In this document: positions 22,101 through 31,520 of the stretch, piece after piece | Numbering within the stretch: position 1 is the first letter of the stretch | Layout: each line of letters begins with the position of its first letter | Origin: Earliella scabrosa | Taxonomy: Eukaryota > Basidiomycota > Agaricomycetes > Polyporales > Polyporaceae | Assembly: GCA_022605405.1 (NCBI GenBank) | Contig: JABYQQ010000016.1 | Coordinates: 806,001 to 870,000 of the forward strand | Length of the DNA stretch: 64,000 nucleotides | Direction: 5' to 3' | Notes under the pieces: generated by a model | Told to the model about the DNA's origin: nothing | Seen by the model: only the letters and a program-made list of their open reading frames with translations | Database searches by the model: none | Position numbers and translations under genes: made by a program

Positions 22101-24020
22101 GACGTTAAGATGAACACGATGGCCATTGTGAAGTTCGAGCTTAGCCCAGTAGATATTGCTCAGGACGTTGTACTCCGCTTCAAGGATCTTGCGACCCTTG
22201 ATCCGAATCGTCGAACCAAATTTGACAGCGCCTTCCGGCAGCTTGTCAAAGATGCACATCTTCCCATCTCCTTGAACAAGGGAGTACCCGTTGCGTTCAA
22301 TGGTGCCTGTCGAGAAGATACGACCTCTCAACTTCGGGATGTAGTACACATGGGTGAGCGCGATCGGAACTTTGTCACCATCAACCCAAGTGTTACCACG
22401 GACTGTGCCCTTCCCGAGAGCAAGGATCATGTTGCTCGCATCAGCAGTATTGAAGCTGATGGGCGTATCAAACGGTTGATACTCGGAGAAGTCACTTAGA
22501 TCACCCGTGATATGCTGAGAAGCACCTGAGTCCATCAGCCATGCAGTCCAGTTCTCACTAGAGGTGACGAGGGCCTCGGGGTAGAAAGAACCAACAATGT
22601 TAGACGACGCGACTACATTTACAGACTGAGACTCGACGACGGTATGCGCATGGGGCTGATTGTCCTTGTTATTCCCTTTGTCCTTGTCCTTATCCTTGTC
22701 CTTCGCCTTTCCCTTTCCCTTGCCTTTGCCCTTGGGCTTCTTCTCGGGATGCTTGTCCCAGCAGTTAGACTCATGATGATTAGAGCCACCGCAGTGAGAG
22801 CAAGGACCCTTAGGCTTAGGCTTGGTCTGCGAGACCCGGTTCGCGGATTGTCCGGCCTTGCGCAGCGACTCCTCGGCCAAGGTCTTGGACATGATGTCCT
22901 CGACGGTGACCTTGTCGACGTCGATGGTCGCCATGAGCGCAGAGATCATAGACCGATAGGACTCCGGAATCTTCGACAAAAGGAGGAGGGCCTTCATCTG
23001 GGCAGAGAGCGTCACCTTGTTCTTGGTGATGTCATCCATGCGGTTGACGATACGCATCATCTGATCCTGGAGGGACTTCTGCTCGTTCATCCGAGGTTCA
23101 GCCACAAGGGTCTCGAACTGTCCCCAGACGTGAGCGCTGTTTGGCGTGCCAAACTTGTCCTTCAGGGACTTCCACATGTCCGCTGCGGTCTGTTCCCGAG
23201 ATGTAGTGGTAGAGGACCCACTGGTTGTAACGGTGTCGAGAATTTCCGCATCGAGGATGTAATGGAAGCTCTGAGCGACCCGCATGTACATCATGCCGCG
23301 AGCCTGCCCGTCGAGCTTGTCCCAGGACTCCTGCTTGTCGGCAGCAGTTGGACGTTTGGTCTTGCCGTTGACGACGTCCCAACAGCCCATGAAGATGAAG
23401 TAGCCCTTCATCTTGGCAGACCAGTCGGTGTACTGGTTTGCCGACGAAAGGGAAGGGATAGAGTCGAGCTTGACGTCTCCCATGATTGATAAGAGAAAGT
23501 GCGATGAGTCGAGATAGTCCTCCGAGAAGTCTACGGATGTTGTTACCGGTGCGACCGGTGGAAGCGGTGTTGCAATAGGAGGAGGTAACTCGATGAGAGG
23601 AGGAGGGAGAGTCTCGATTGGCTCAGGGATAACCTCCGGAGTAGGAGGGATTAGGACGATGAAAGGAAGAGGAGTGGTATAGGGTGTGTCTGATGCGACT
23701 GGAAGGGCAGTGTTGACTCCAGCAAGGAAATCCTCTTGGTCAGGAGAGGGGAAAGCCCACTTGAATGTGTCAGGATAATCTTCGGGTTGAACGGGAACCC
23801 CGTTGTACCGATGAGGACAAGGACTCCGGTGACAGTTGTACCAGAAGCCGTCCTCCGGATGGAGATGAGAATCGGCAGGGTATTCCTCGTCGAGAACGTG
23901 TGGAAGTTCCTGACAAGAGTCGACGGTGGGTTTGTAGTCAGAGGAGTCAGACGACGACTGGGAGTCAATCAGATCCTCGACTTCCGCCTCAGAGGGAGGA
24001 GATGCTGGTGTCGGCTCCAA
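19179..24020 (-). CDS. copia Gag-Pol polyprotein (1,613 aa), intact
   Basis: One uninterrupted frame with domains in Ty1/copia order (integrase before reverse transcriptase). Capsid-like region about 180-390. CCHC knuckle 407-420 (CSHCGGSNHHESNC) followed by Lys/Gly and Lys/Asp repeats. Aspartic protease with DSGA at 497-500. Integrase HHCC near 647-684 and catalytic D711 (HTDLDGP), D774 (RSDRGGEYT) and E810 (NGRAE). A proline-rich linker at about 975-1025. Reverse transcriptase with YVDD at 1294-1297. RNase H with SYSDSDWAED near 1459-1468 and STEAEY at 1501-1506. All catalytic motifs are present. Since Gag and Pol share one frame, the Gag-to-Pol ratio must be set after translation or by some unseen mechanism. 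It lies antisense inside the disrupted GCM/DDE gene. Confidence 0.97.
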   Translation of the reverse strand: MEPTPASPPSEAEVEDLIDSQSSSDSSDYKPTVDSCQELPHVLDEEYPADSHLHPEDGFWYNCHRSPCPHRYNGVPVQPEDYPDTFKWAFPSPDQEDFLAGVNTALPVASDTPYTTPLPFIVLIPPTPEVIPEPIETLPPPLIELPPPIATPLPPVAPVTTSVDFSEDYLDSSHFLLSIMGDVKLDSIPSLSSANQYTDWSAKMKGYFIFMGCWDVVNGKTKRPTAADKQESWDKLDGQARGMMYMRVAQSFHYILDAEILDTVTTSGSSTTTSREQTAADMWKSLKDKFGTPNSAHVWGQFETLVAEPRMNEQKSLQDQMMRIVNRMDDITKNKVTLSAQMKALLLLSKIPESYRSMISALMATIDVDKVTVEDIMSKTLAEESLRKAGQSANRVSQTKPKPKGPCSHCGGSNHHESNCWDKHPEKKPKGKGKGKGKAKDKDKDKDKGNNKDNQPHAHTVVESQSVNVVASSNIVGSFYPEALVTSSENWTAWLMDSGASQHITGDLSDFSEYQPFDTPISFNTADASNMILALGKGTVRGNTWVDGDKVPIALTHVYYIPKLRGRIFSTGTIERNGYSLVQGDGKMCIFDKLPEGAVKFGSTIRIKGRKILEAEYNVLSNIYWAKLELHNGHRVHLNVSRFRTLHRRFGHLGKDALRHLPKNVRGVDSVDSPEDEDEPCEGCAWGKSTRLPFPPSDKRATEPLELVHTDLDGPMRTQAIGGYKYFAGFIDDYSGLARAYYLKSKSDAFQAFLDYKAWAETQTGRKIKKVRSDRGGEYTSTEFSELLRSHGIEHQKTMPGSPQQNGRAERWNRTIVEKAMAMLHQAGLSHGFWQLAVDAAVHIYNRQPMRRHKWQCPITKWDGTVPDVSYFRVFGCKAFVHVQKAKREGKLDKKAVEMIFVGYESGSKGYKFWNPANRSIVVSRDVTFDEESFPARKLPGNHPVTPDDHPFPDDQSDKASEADVDGHEDDLHPEIVPELPDLPPDPPADAQPPPAEVPPPADAPAPPPPQPPQPPAVPPPKPAHKRGRHPPVGEQPPSLARDRPRRENAGKRSESKTRDNVYGDEPPAKVDARTDPDGTQREDQALLMFLMASQYKTGIPNSHKEAMKSPEAEKWRDAEKAEYDSLLENKTWVLVPRPKDRHVVSNRWVYDIKHDGRYKARLVAKGFTQVWGEDYHETFSPVARFESIRYLLAHAALEDWDIESMDVKTAFLNGDLDEEIYMEQPEGWIVPGKEDQVCLLKKAIYGLKQASRQWNVKIHQSLISLGFKRTYSDAGIYVYRRQGGDHVTIVVLYVDDLLLLGDQPGHIQHVKRSLSKQYKMTDLGPVQRFLGLRITRDRALRIIEIDQEEYIQSVLERFHMADCKPSRTPLPAGAVLESSEHTATDASRQRYQSLIGSLLYAMLGTRPDIAFAVTRLSKFNANPSDAHLHYAKYVLRYLQGTKAYRLRYQGASNDGLISYSDSDWAEDRDDRHSTSGFIFLMAGAAISWASRRQPTISLSSTEAEYKAASDTCRQLVWLRTFGEELGDDMSRPTPMCLDNQGSIFLSVNPVIDRRTKHIEVRYHFIREQVELGSTEIFYVATADQLADALTKNVPLAIQSKFVQEIGLAYVTS

Positions 24021-24523
24021 AACTGTGGTCTAGAAGGGTGCGATGATTGACGATGCCACGTGCGAAACGGTAGATGGGGAACACCTATTGAGGCGAGCCA
24101 AGAGAGTCAGGAAGCTGGAGATCCCGACAATCTGGATAGAAGTTGCCAACTGTGCCCAGAAAGACTATAGTAGCTATACGAGAGCAAAGGGTACGGTAAG
24201 GAGGGTCCACACGGTTGTCCTCCGTCTCCAAAGGTGATAAGCACCCCGGATACAACTGCTGGCGGGCGCAAGTGCGTGGCCTGGCAGAGGGATACCTGAA
24301 AGCCCAAATGCCTCGAGAGCACAACAGGCTGTACAACAGTACTAGCTACGCGACAACTATACAAAAGCGCTCAGGGCTGCGTCACGAGCGCAGGAATGTC
24401 CCCCTGGCAGCAGTGTCGGCGGGCACAGTCAAGAGGTGAGGAAAAATGGAGGGAGCACGGGCAGAGAGTCAACGAAGAGAGAGGTGTGCGCACGAAGATG
24501 TCGACGAAGTAGCAACCGGTCAG
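24021..24523 (-). other. copia 5' leader
   Basis: About 500 nt between the primer-binding site and the gag-pol ATG. No additional long frame or clear motif seen; it probably holds packaging signals. Confidence 0.5.
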
Positions 24524-24541
24524 AGCGCAGGGCTCATAACC
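24524..24541 (-). other. copia primer-binding site matching an internal part of initiator tRNA-Met
   Basis: The plus strand here, directly next to the LTR, reads AGCGCAGGGCTCATAACC. Its last 17 bases match the anticodon arm of fungal initiator tRNA-Met (CAT anticodon in the loop). The element strand would therefore pair with an internal tRNA segment, not its CCA end. Copia in Drosophila and yeast Ty5 use half or internal initiator tRNA as primer (established). Confidence 0.8.
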
Positions 24542-25121
24542 TGATGAACTTCAGACCTGGAAGGCTGGGAGCCGACTGTAAGTCGAACAGAGAGAGATCT
24601 TCAGTCAGTGAGCGAACGACTCTATTGCATAGATAAGTACCTGTAAGTCGAACAGAGAGAGACTACAAGTACTTAGTCAGTAAGTAAGTAGAAGGCATAT
24701 GTATGTAGGAGACTTACTCTTCAGTCAGTGAGCGAACGACTGAAGAGCAGAGGCGAAATGTGAGCTGCTTATATAGACGTAGGGAAGGTAGCTGAGTAAG
24801 CGTAGAAAGCAGTCACATGTTAGCCACAAGACGATGAGTAAGAGGCATACGAGACTATGGTGCGAGGATGAGTCAGTATGATGCGAGGATGAGCACCAAG
24901 TCTGAGTCAGACATAAGGTCTGGAACTATCCGGAACATCGTAGAACGCACTGGTACGTAGAGGTAAAGTCCGGAAAGAAAGAACTATCGTACAGATGCAG
25001 AGTTATCTATATATAGTAACGAAGAAGCATAGCCCATGCTGTGCGTCATGTGAACGCATAGCCACAAGTCCATATGGGGACATATCGGTCCGGACAGTGC
25101 CGGATAACCCTAAGTTCAACA
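24542..25121 (-). repeat. copia LTR, 5' copy
   Basis: Same sequence as 18588-19167 as far as I can read. This copy drives transcription of the element leftward. Confidence 0.97.
24767..24774 (-). promoter_or_regulatory. TATA box of the copia 5' LTR
   Basis: TATATAAG on the element strand, about 350 nt into the LTR. A transcript starting some 30 nt further would leave roughly 200 nt of R-U5 containing the direct repeats and hairpin. A second TATA-like word (CTATATATAG) lies near the LTR start at about 25004-25013. Confidence 0.55.
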
Positions 25122-27177
25122 GGAAGTATGCAGAAGCTGTGAAGGCTGCCGGTGCATATGGTGCCACTCCTGTCAGCGTGGATGGCGGTATGCTCTAGTC
25201 GTTTGTGTATATGTCCTGTCGTCTAATCATGCTTGCGGTTTCTCATCCCTATTTTAGCTCCAAGTACTCAGGTTATCTTCGGAGGCTGTCGACCAGCCGA
25301 GGCTGACTGTGCATTGAACGAGCGACGCCAGAAAAGCGAGATCATCCGCAAGGTCAAGCGGGAACAGATGCCTCATGGCACAGGGCTGGAAGGTATGTGA
25401 ATTATACGCTCCATAATTTTGATATTACACATACTGAGAAACTCCCTTAGCTGTGCTGGCGCGATACAAACAGGATCAGGCGAAGCCAGTGGAGGAACGT
25501 TACATCCATGACTTCAGCATAGTCGATGATGTTCCAGTGATCACGACATTTCTCCCAAAGCTTGCTGAACGTCTCCACAATGCACGGGTTCTTCTACACG
25601 ACAACACGTACAAGCGTATCGCTGGAAAGGGGTATATCGAGTGGGAAACAGTTATATGGTGCGATGATATCGACATGCGTATGTACCAGTGGTATATTTT
25701 TGTGAAGATTGTTGCTGATCTAAAGTTATAGGTGTGACAATTGCACGTTCCTACTGCTCTCGAGAACGTCGCCCAGATTTTCTGCGCATTATCGAGTCGT
25801 TCTACAATGCGGTTGAACGAGTCACTGGTCGACCACTTCAACTCAAGGCATTCTCAGCCCCCGGTCAGGGTGGTATTCTCGCCATTCTAGTCGACTGCTG
25901 TCAGGCGCAGATGGATGCCCTTGGCGACTTCTTCCTCAAGTACAACAAACCATCCATAAGTGGCATCTCCGAGACTGATCCCCAGAAGCTTGTCGAGTAC
26001 CTGGTGAAGGTCTGCAGTGTACATTTCGACAGGTAGGTGCAACTCTTGATCGCACATACAACCATGTGACATGTTCTGGAGACTGGCAACGAGACTAACC
26101 CTTCCTCTCATAGGAACGTTACAGAGCTCTCTCACAAGTGTGACTGCTCTGAGACCATTGCTCGCGTACAAGCACTTCCTCACTTGCGCACACGTGAGGA
26201 ACTTCAAGATTTCTTCAAGTTCTGTGAGAACTCGCCAGAGAACTTGAAGGCTCTCCGAGGTACGATTGAGTGGTATGCTAACAGTATCATGCATTTACTG
26301 ACATAGTACCATTGTGTCAGACTGGTATACCAATAAGAAGGGTATGCCATGGTTTTGGGGAGTTATCAACCGACACTTCTCCAAGATGCCAGATCGTGAT
26401 TGGCTGAGTACTCCGAACAACACGAATATCAACGAGAGTGCTCACACTCTCACAAATGCATACACGGGTACTGGCCTTTCCATCTTTGAGGGCATCCTAC
26501 GGTACGTGCTCGTCACTACAGCACTGTAACTTGCAGCCAATTAATGTATTCATCATGATTGCGGCAGCGCGGAGGAGTTCGACAAGCATCAGTTGGCAAC
26601 AATTGAGGCTACGGAAGCGAGTGGCATCCGTCACAACCGTCACAACACTCCTGCGAAGCGGATGCAAGCCAATGCAATCAGACAAGCTGCTCGTAACGCA
26701 AAGTCGCTGGCCAGCTCAGAAGCGCAGAAGAAAAAGAAGTCTAGGCGGGCTGGAAAGAGCAAGATCCAGTCTCACCCATGTGATGCTCTCGACGACGAGT
26801 CCTATCATGACCACATCCCGGACCATGCTGATGCTATTGGCCCGCCCAGCAGCGAAGACCTTACGCCGTACGGATGTGATGCAGATCTGGGATCAGGCAC
26901 ATACTACCCCGAGCACGCGTCTGACTCAAGTTTGCAGCAGCGTATTGCCTTGGAGTCTGGAGCTTCCTCTAGTACGCTGCAAGGACGGACTGATGTTGTT
27001 GGAGACTGGAACCAGTTCTCCTGGTGGCCACCAGTGCCGCACATACCGGAACCAGCTGTTTTGCCAGACTTCACGGTGGATTACGACCCGCTTGAAGTTG
27101 TACTCCCCTACACTCGTGCTCATACACCTCTAGACGCAGAACAGATGTACCACATGACAGGAATTTGGAATGAGTAG

Positions 27178-27665
27178 TATGTATGCAACGATGTATAATA
27201 GAATGAGTTACTATAGTATATCAGTAGCTAGAGGCGTCGAGACAAGAGTGTGTCAGAACAAATCTTCGGATTACGCCTGCAAGACTGTCCTCATGCCTGC
27301 CATTAGTAGTCCTGCCTGCACAGCCCACAGTCCAATACATCGATGTCGACGTCAACATCGACGTCAGCACTGGTCTCCGAGAACTTGAACACAACACTAA
27401 AGACTTAACAACACGAACGGGATGGTTGGAGAGCGGCCAAGACTTACCATCCTGGGCGCCCATCTTGAGGTAGGCCCGAGCCCCCACCGGAGAGGGACAG
27501 TCATCCAAGGGGGGGCCATGAGGGCGTACATCCCTCGCTGGCAACCTTTATATCTCTGTGCACGCGTGAGAAGTTGAACGCGTCGCGTGTGTGTCACATG
27601 ACTATGGTAAACACGTAATCCTGTCAAGCGCTCACAGGCGTGACAAGGACGGCAACCTTCGGGAA
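27178..27665. other. 3' non-coding part of the outer transposon
   Basis: It runs from the transposase stop codon to the right TIR. No coding sequence seen; short AT-rich words just after the stop could act in polyadenylation. Confidence 0.5.
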
Positions 27666-27712
27666 ATGCCGGGGCGCGAATGTAGTGGAAGTGGAAGTAG
27701 GGCCGGGAGGGC
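27666..27712 (-). repeat. right 47-bp terminal inverted repeat of the outer transposon
   Basis: Perfect inverted match to 8688-8734, ending GGGCCGGGAGGGC. Confidence 0.9.
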
Positions 27713-27718
27713 AAAACA

Positions 27719-27749
27719 GTGGAACTCCGATGCGTCGGACGAGTTCCAC
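27719..27749. repeat. inverted repeat just outside the right TIR
   Basis: GTGGAACTC and GAGTTCCAC are perfect inverted arms around a 13-nt centre that can pair further. The following GTTCCACTTCCACT repeats the CTTCCACTTCCACT word found inside the TIR. Confidence 0.6.
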
Positions 27750-27870
27750 TTCCACTCGACCGGTTCCACTGCCACAAGATACGTAACGACCCCACTACTT
27801 ACGAGTCAGTGGCTCACCCAGGACTCGTCTTCACACGACGTTCTCGCAGTCGCAGCGAACATCGCATCTG

Positions 27871-29698
27871 ATGTCTACCTTCAGACGACCGCTCGTCACC
27901 ACCCGCACCCGTGGTCTGCTGGGATTTCCCGAGGAACTCCAAGTGCGGATCCTTGAGGAGCTCAGTGGTGGCGACTTGTTGGCTTGTCAAAAAGTGTGTA
28001 ACCATCCCCGTTGGTCGACGTACCGACTTTACTCATGCGCATCTCAGGTCTGTCAGCTGTGGAAAGCGGTTATCACCGACACGACGGCCTTGCAGCACAT
28101 CGTCGGCCTCACGTTGACGGGGATGATAGACGGCCCATCTCTCGCAGAACGCGCGTCCACAGTCGTGCGTGCCAAGGCCATCAAGGCGTATCAGTCTGCT
28201 TGGGACGCAAACCAGGTTCCCCATCTCAACTTGAAACCGCTGTCGAAGTGCTCTTTCGTCGGGCGCGCTGCTGGCTCCGCAGATGTCTTTGTCTACAAGG
28301 ACAACGAAAAGCCCGTCCTCACGCTGCACAGACCCGCCTCGTTCTTCAACGGTGTGACTGAGAAGGTCTGGACTGTGAACTATGGAGATTACTTCGACGA
28401 GGAAAGTGACGATGATGACGATGACGGCTACAACATCGATGAGGTCAGGGCTTATGAACCCAACTCCGTCGCTGTGGATGCTGCTCAAGACCTGATCGTC
28501 TTGACAAAGATGGCTACAAATGAGTGAGTTATTAGTGGTGATTCGTGACTATCAACGCTTGCAATACTCACGGTTCTGTGATAGGTTCCCTGAATGCTTC
28601 TTCCTGTCGCTCTCGCAGCACGGCGCGCCGCACCCATTGGCTCACTCCGTGAGACTCTGCACAGGATCCAACACGTGCTGGTTGCAGGAGTTTCCCGAAG
28701 AAATTGCGATCGTTGGCGACCTGATCGAGTGGACGGTGTTCGGCGTTGATACGTCGTTGTCAGTGTACAACTGGAAGACAGGGGAGGAATGGCGTCACGG
28801 CGCATGCGTATGGGTCACTGAAACCACCTCCATGTTAACACCCCGCTCACGATGATGTTTCTAGGACGAAGATAGATACGGTCAATTTGTGCAAGACTAC
28901 AACAACCGATGCCACATCTTGGATTCCACGCACGTCGCGCGAATTGTCGACACCGACATGATCGTTCATGCGATACAGCTCGATGGCAGCCGCGATCGCA
29001 ACCACAGCGCGGGACACGATCCTAATGCCGTAGAGCTTTGCAAGCTGCAACTTCCTCCGCTCGCCGATGGTTTCAAGTTGGTTTCGGTGAAATGCCGCGT
29101 CCAGCGTCCCCCTACATATACCGACTGTGCCCCTCACTTCCAGGGTGACCCTTCCCTGACGGTACTGGTCGTAGAGTATGTCGTGAGCGGCCCAGATCGC
29201 GAGCGTCCTACCATCGTCGCCATCATCCCTCTGTCCACCATACTTGAGGCCGTGCGTCGCATCGAAGATTCTCTCCCCGGTCGTGGCAAAGACAAAGGCA
29301 AAGGCAAGGAGACGAAGGCTGTCCCGTGGGATCAGTTCGTGGACCATGGCGCGCGAATCATCGTCCTGCCGGGCGTTGGCGAGATGTACAGCGAGGCCCA
29401 GATCTCCACCATCGGCTCGAAAGTTGCCATTTCCTTCCGCTCCAAGACGACAAAGCAATCCTCCAAGGAACTCCTCCTCTTTGACATGCATTCACACGCG
29501 CAGGCCGCAAGCGTTCCTGAGGATCCGAGGATCGAGTCTGGGCGAGTCCTGATCTCGGATTGCTTCACCAAGAACGACACGTCGATGTTTCGTGATCCTG
29601 TGCGCTCCACGCTTCCGTACCGGGTCGCGAGGATGCAGGTTGCGTGCGGAGCTAGGCAGAAGGTGCATGTTGTCACGGACGGACTTTTGTTGGTCTAG
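27871..29698 (+). CDS. F-box-like protein (551 aa)
   Basis: Four exons (27871-27993, 28048-28523, 28585-28807, 28865-29698) close to 551 residues. The N-terminus reads GLLGFPEELQVRILEELSGG and then DLLACQKVCQLWKAVI across the first splice. That is the F-box pattern (L-P-x-E-L, C-x-x-V-C-x-x-W) that binds Skp1 in SCF ubiquitin ligases (family knowledge). The rest has no recognised repeat; it includes an acidic run (about 175-185) and hydrophobic beta-like strands that could form a propeller-type substrate domain. It starts 158 bp to the right of the composite transposon. Two degraded relatives lie at about 30.7 and 35.2 kb. Substrate unknown; an expanded, fast-evolving F-box family is common in Agaricomycetes. 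Confidence 0.8.
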
Positions 29699-30684
29699 TG
29701 GTGTATCCCTCGAAGCTCGGGTACGTTCGCGTCTGTTGATGTATAAGTTTCCGAGTCGTTTGGGCTCGCGCGGTTGTGTGCACTGTAGCGATGTGGTAGT
29801 CTACTGATCGTCACTGGGCATCGCATCGAATGAACTGCTTGACTCCTGCTGTGTGCGCAGAGTCGGTCGCCCATGGATGAGCTTCCTTTCGTGTACCAGG
29901 GCAAGTAGTAGTAGTTGACGCGTCTGCCAAGTCCTCGATTGGCGCCCAAGCCTGACATCTGCTACTAGATATCATGCAAGGCCGAATATTGTCAAGTGGC
30001 ATTAATCACTGGTCATCCCATATCGCGATTCCGTCCGCAGGAATATAAGTCCATAGTAAGGACTTGAATAATGCTTTCGTCTCCGTTGATCCGCCCTCTT
30101 GTCCGGGTCATTTGCCGCTCCGGTCCGCGTAAATATCGCACTCCTGTCCCACAAGTTTTACGGAGCAATCTCGGGCATGCTTTCGACACTCAAGGCTTTG
30201 AGGTAGAGGTCTATCATACCCTTACATTGCATGAAAATTGCCGTTTCTCCGTCACATGGCTGCGATTGATGCAAACTGCGAGAGGCGGCATTACCACCGG
30301 GAACGGCGGGATACCGAAAACAGTAAGGCGGCGGCCCGAACAGTCTAGCGCCCAACAGGATGCGGGCAACTAGCAAGGTAGAAATGAAGTGTAATCCTGC
30401 GGCAACGAAGCACCAAATGGCCGTATAGACAATTTTCCTGGCTTGAGGTAAAGAAGGTCCGTATGTGTATGCAGTTTGAAGGCAAACGAGCGGGCGGATG
30501 ATGAGCTGTAAAACGGTGGGGACCGATGCTCGATCTCGCCGGCAAGAGCAGCAAAAGAAATGACCGATGATTGATACCACCTGACATTATCCAGTTTTGC
30601 AGATATCATTGCATGTAGATCACTGTGTGGCGTTGTTGAAGGTTGCTCAGAACGCTCACCACTGTGAGATCTGTCCATACAATC
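29699..30684. other. gene-free stretch
   Basis: No coding frame with family likeness or splice-consistent structure seen on either strand. It is probably intergenic DNA and decayed sequence between the F-box gene and its pseudogene. Confidence 0.4.
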
Positions 30685-31520
30685 GGAAAAGTACTCGCCT
30701 TGCGGGAGGAACGTCAAACGAAAATACTCCAGGAACTAGACGGAGGCGACCTGCTGACGTGTCAGAAGGTATAGGGTATAGTCTTCAATTGATATGCTTC
30801 TTGAACATCGCTGCTGACTCCATCGTAAGGTCTGCCATACGTGGGGCGACATGATCAAGACCTCGACTGCGCTGCAGTATCAGCCATTGCAGGCATGATA
30901 ACGGTTCTTCCGGCGGATTGTCAACTTGAAGCTTGAACGAACCAAGACTCTGTACGCCCACCAATCAGTACCAACGGGATTCCGTTTCCACCTCGTATCC
31001 ATGTCGTCCGGATCCTTAGGACACGCGATCAAAGTTTAGCTCGGACGGCGATGTCCTGGTGTACCGAATGGCAGAAGATCGCGATGCCAGGTCCCTCCAG
31101 GTGCCAGTGCACAGACCGGCTTCATTCTCCTCCAACATCGCTGAACAGTCCTGGCACGTGAACTACGATGAATGCTTCGATGCGAATGACTACCCCGTGA
31201 CTGTTGCTGTTGACGTTACCCAAGACTTGATTGCTTTGCTAAACTTGGGCCAGGGTCCAGAGGGGTGAGCCTCATGTTGGCGGTCCAGTTACTCGACACG
31301 CTTGCTGACATGCGACAGAAATCCGCTCTCGCGAATTGCAGCCCCTCACCCGCTGACCTGACGTCCGAGATTGCCCTGGTTCCTCAAGCCTGCCCCAACG
31401 AGCTCAGTAAGTGCATCATTGGTGATCTCGTCACGACTGATCATGTGCATTTATTTGGCGGGAGTCTCGACCGTGCACTGGCTACAACCTCATGCAAACG
31501 TAGAGTGATCTCATGCATTC
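30685..31520 (+). pseudogene. decayed F-box paralogue
   Basis: Exon-like blocks match the gene at 27871. An F-box start, KILQELDGGDLLTCQK, ends at a donor at 30769. It resumes at 30830 with VCHTWGDMIKTSTALQ. A second block at about 31037-31265 (DVLVYRM, VPVHRPASFSSNIAEQSWHV) parallels DVFVYKD and LHRPASFFNGVTEKVWTV. A weak third block ends near 31500 (IIGDLV). The parts between are shortened and out of frame, and the C-terminal 280 residues are missing. Confidence 0.7.

Larger units (their letters stand above)
18588..25121 (-). mobile_element. complete Ty1/copia LTR retrotransposon (6,534 bp), very recent insertion
   Basis: Two 580-bp LTRs that look base-for-base identical (18588-19167 and 24542-25121) enclose one intact gag-pol frame, a primer-binding site and a polypurine tract. 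The element is flanked by the 5-bp target duplication GGAAG (18583-18587 and 25122-25126). It reads opposite to the transposase gene it interrupts. Removing it with one GGAAG rejoins the host frame (SSRKYAEAV). Identical LTRs plus an unbroken frame mean insertion was recent, and the copy may be able to move. Confidence 0.97.
8983..27177 (+). pseudogene. GCM/WRKY zinc-finger plus DDE-like transposase gene, split by Plavaka and copia insertions
   Basis: Exons: 8983-9069, 9147-9387, 9442-9445 continued at 16985-17558, 17618-17886, 17941-18037, 18098-18338, 18403-18587 continued at 25127-25187, then 25258-25392, 25451-25678, 25732-26032, 26114-26259, 26321-26501 and 26568-27177. Together they total 3,360 nt (1,119 residues) with every phase closed. 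Order: a short N-terminal domain, a Ser-rich linker, a Cys/His zinc domain of GCM/WRKY type (about 395-565; KCTF, YWIGCSGW, GPHNHPTP), then a DDE-like core. Candidate acidic residues are D near 682 (LLHDNTYKR), D near 762 (LVDCCQAQMDALGDFF) and E near 895 (NTNINESAH). The tail is basic then acidic. WRKY-GCM1 fingers are known partners of MULE transposases. The present copy cannot make the full protein. Confidence 0.8.
8688..27712 (+). mobile_element. GCM/WRKY-DDE DNA transposon with 47-bp TIRs, carrying two inserted elements
   Basis: The ends are a perfect 47-bp inverted repeat (8688-8734 and 27666-27712, both starting GCCCTCCCGGCCC from outside). Between them lies one split transposase-like gene (8983-27177). 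Subtracting the Plavaka (7,537 bp plus a 2-bp duplication) and copia (6,534 bp plus a 5-bp duplication) insertions leaves about 4.95 kb, a normal size for such an element. I see no clean target duplication outside the repeats: the left flank ends ACAGT and the right flank has ACAGT three bases out. The zinc-finger type links it to MULE-like elements, but the superfamily is not certain. Confidence 0.8.

Noticed and set aside
21102..23489. Plus-strand frames of 280-300 codons inside the copia element
   Set aside because: Antisense shadows of the intact gag-pol frame.
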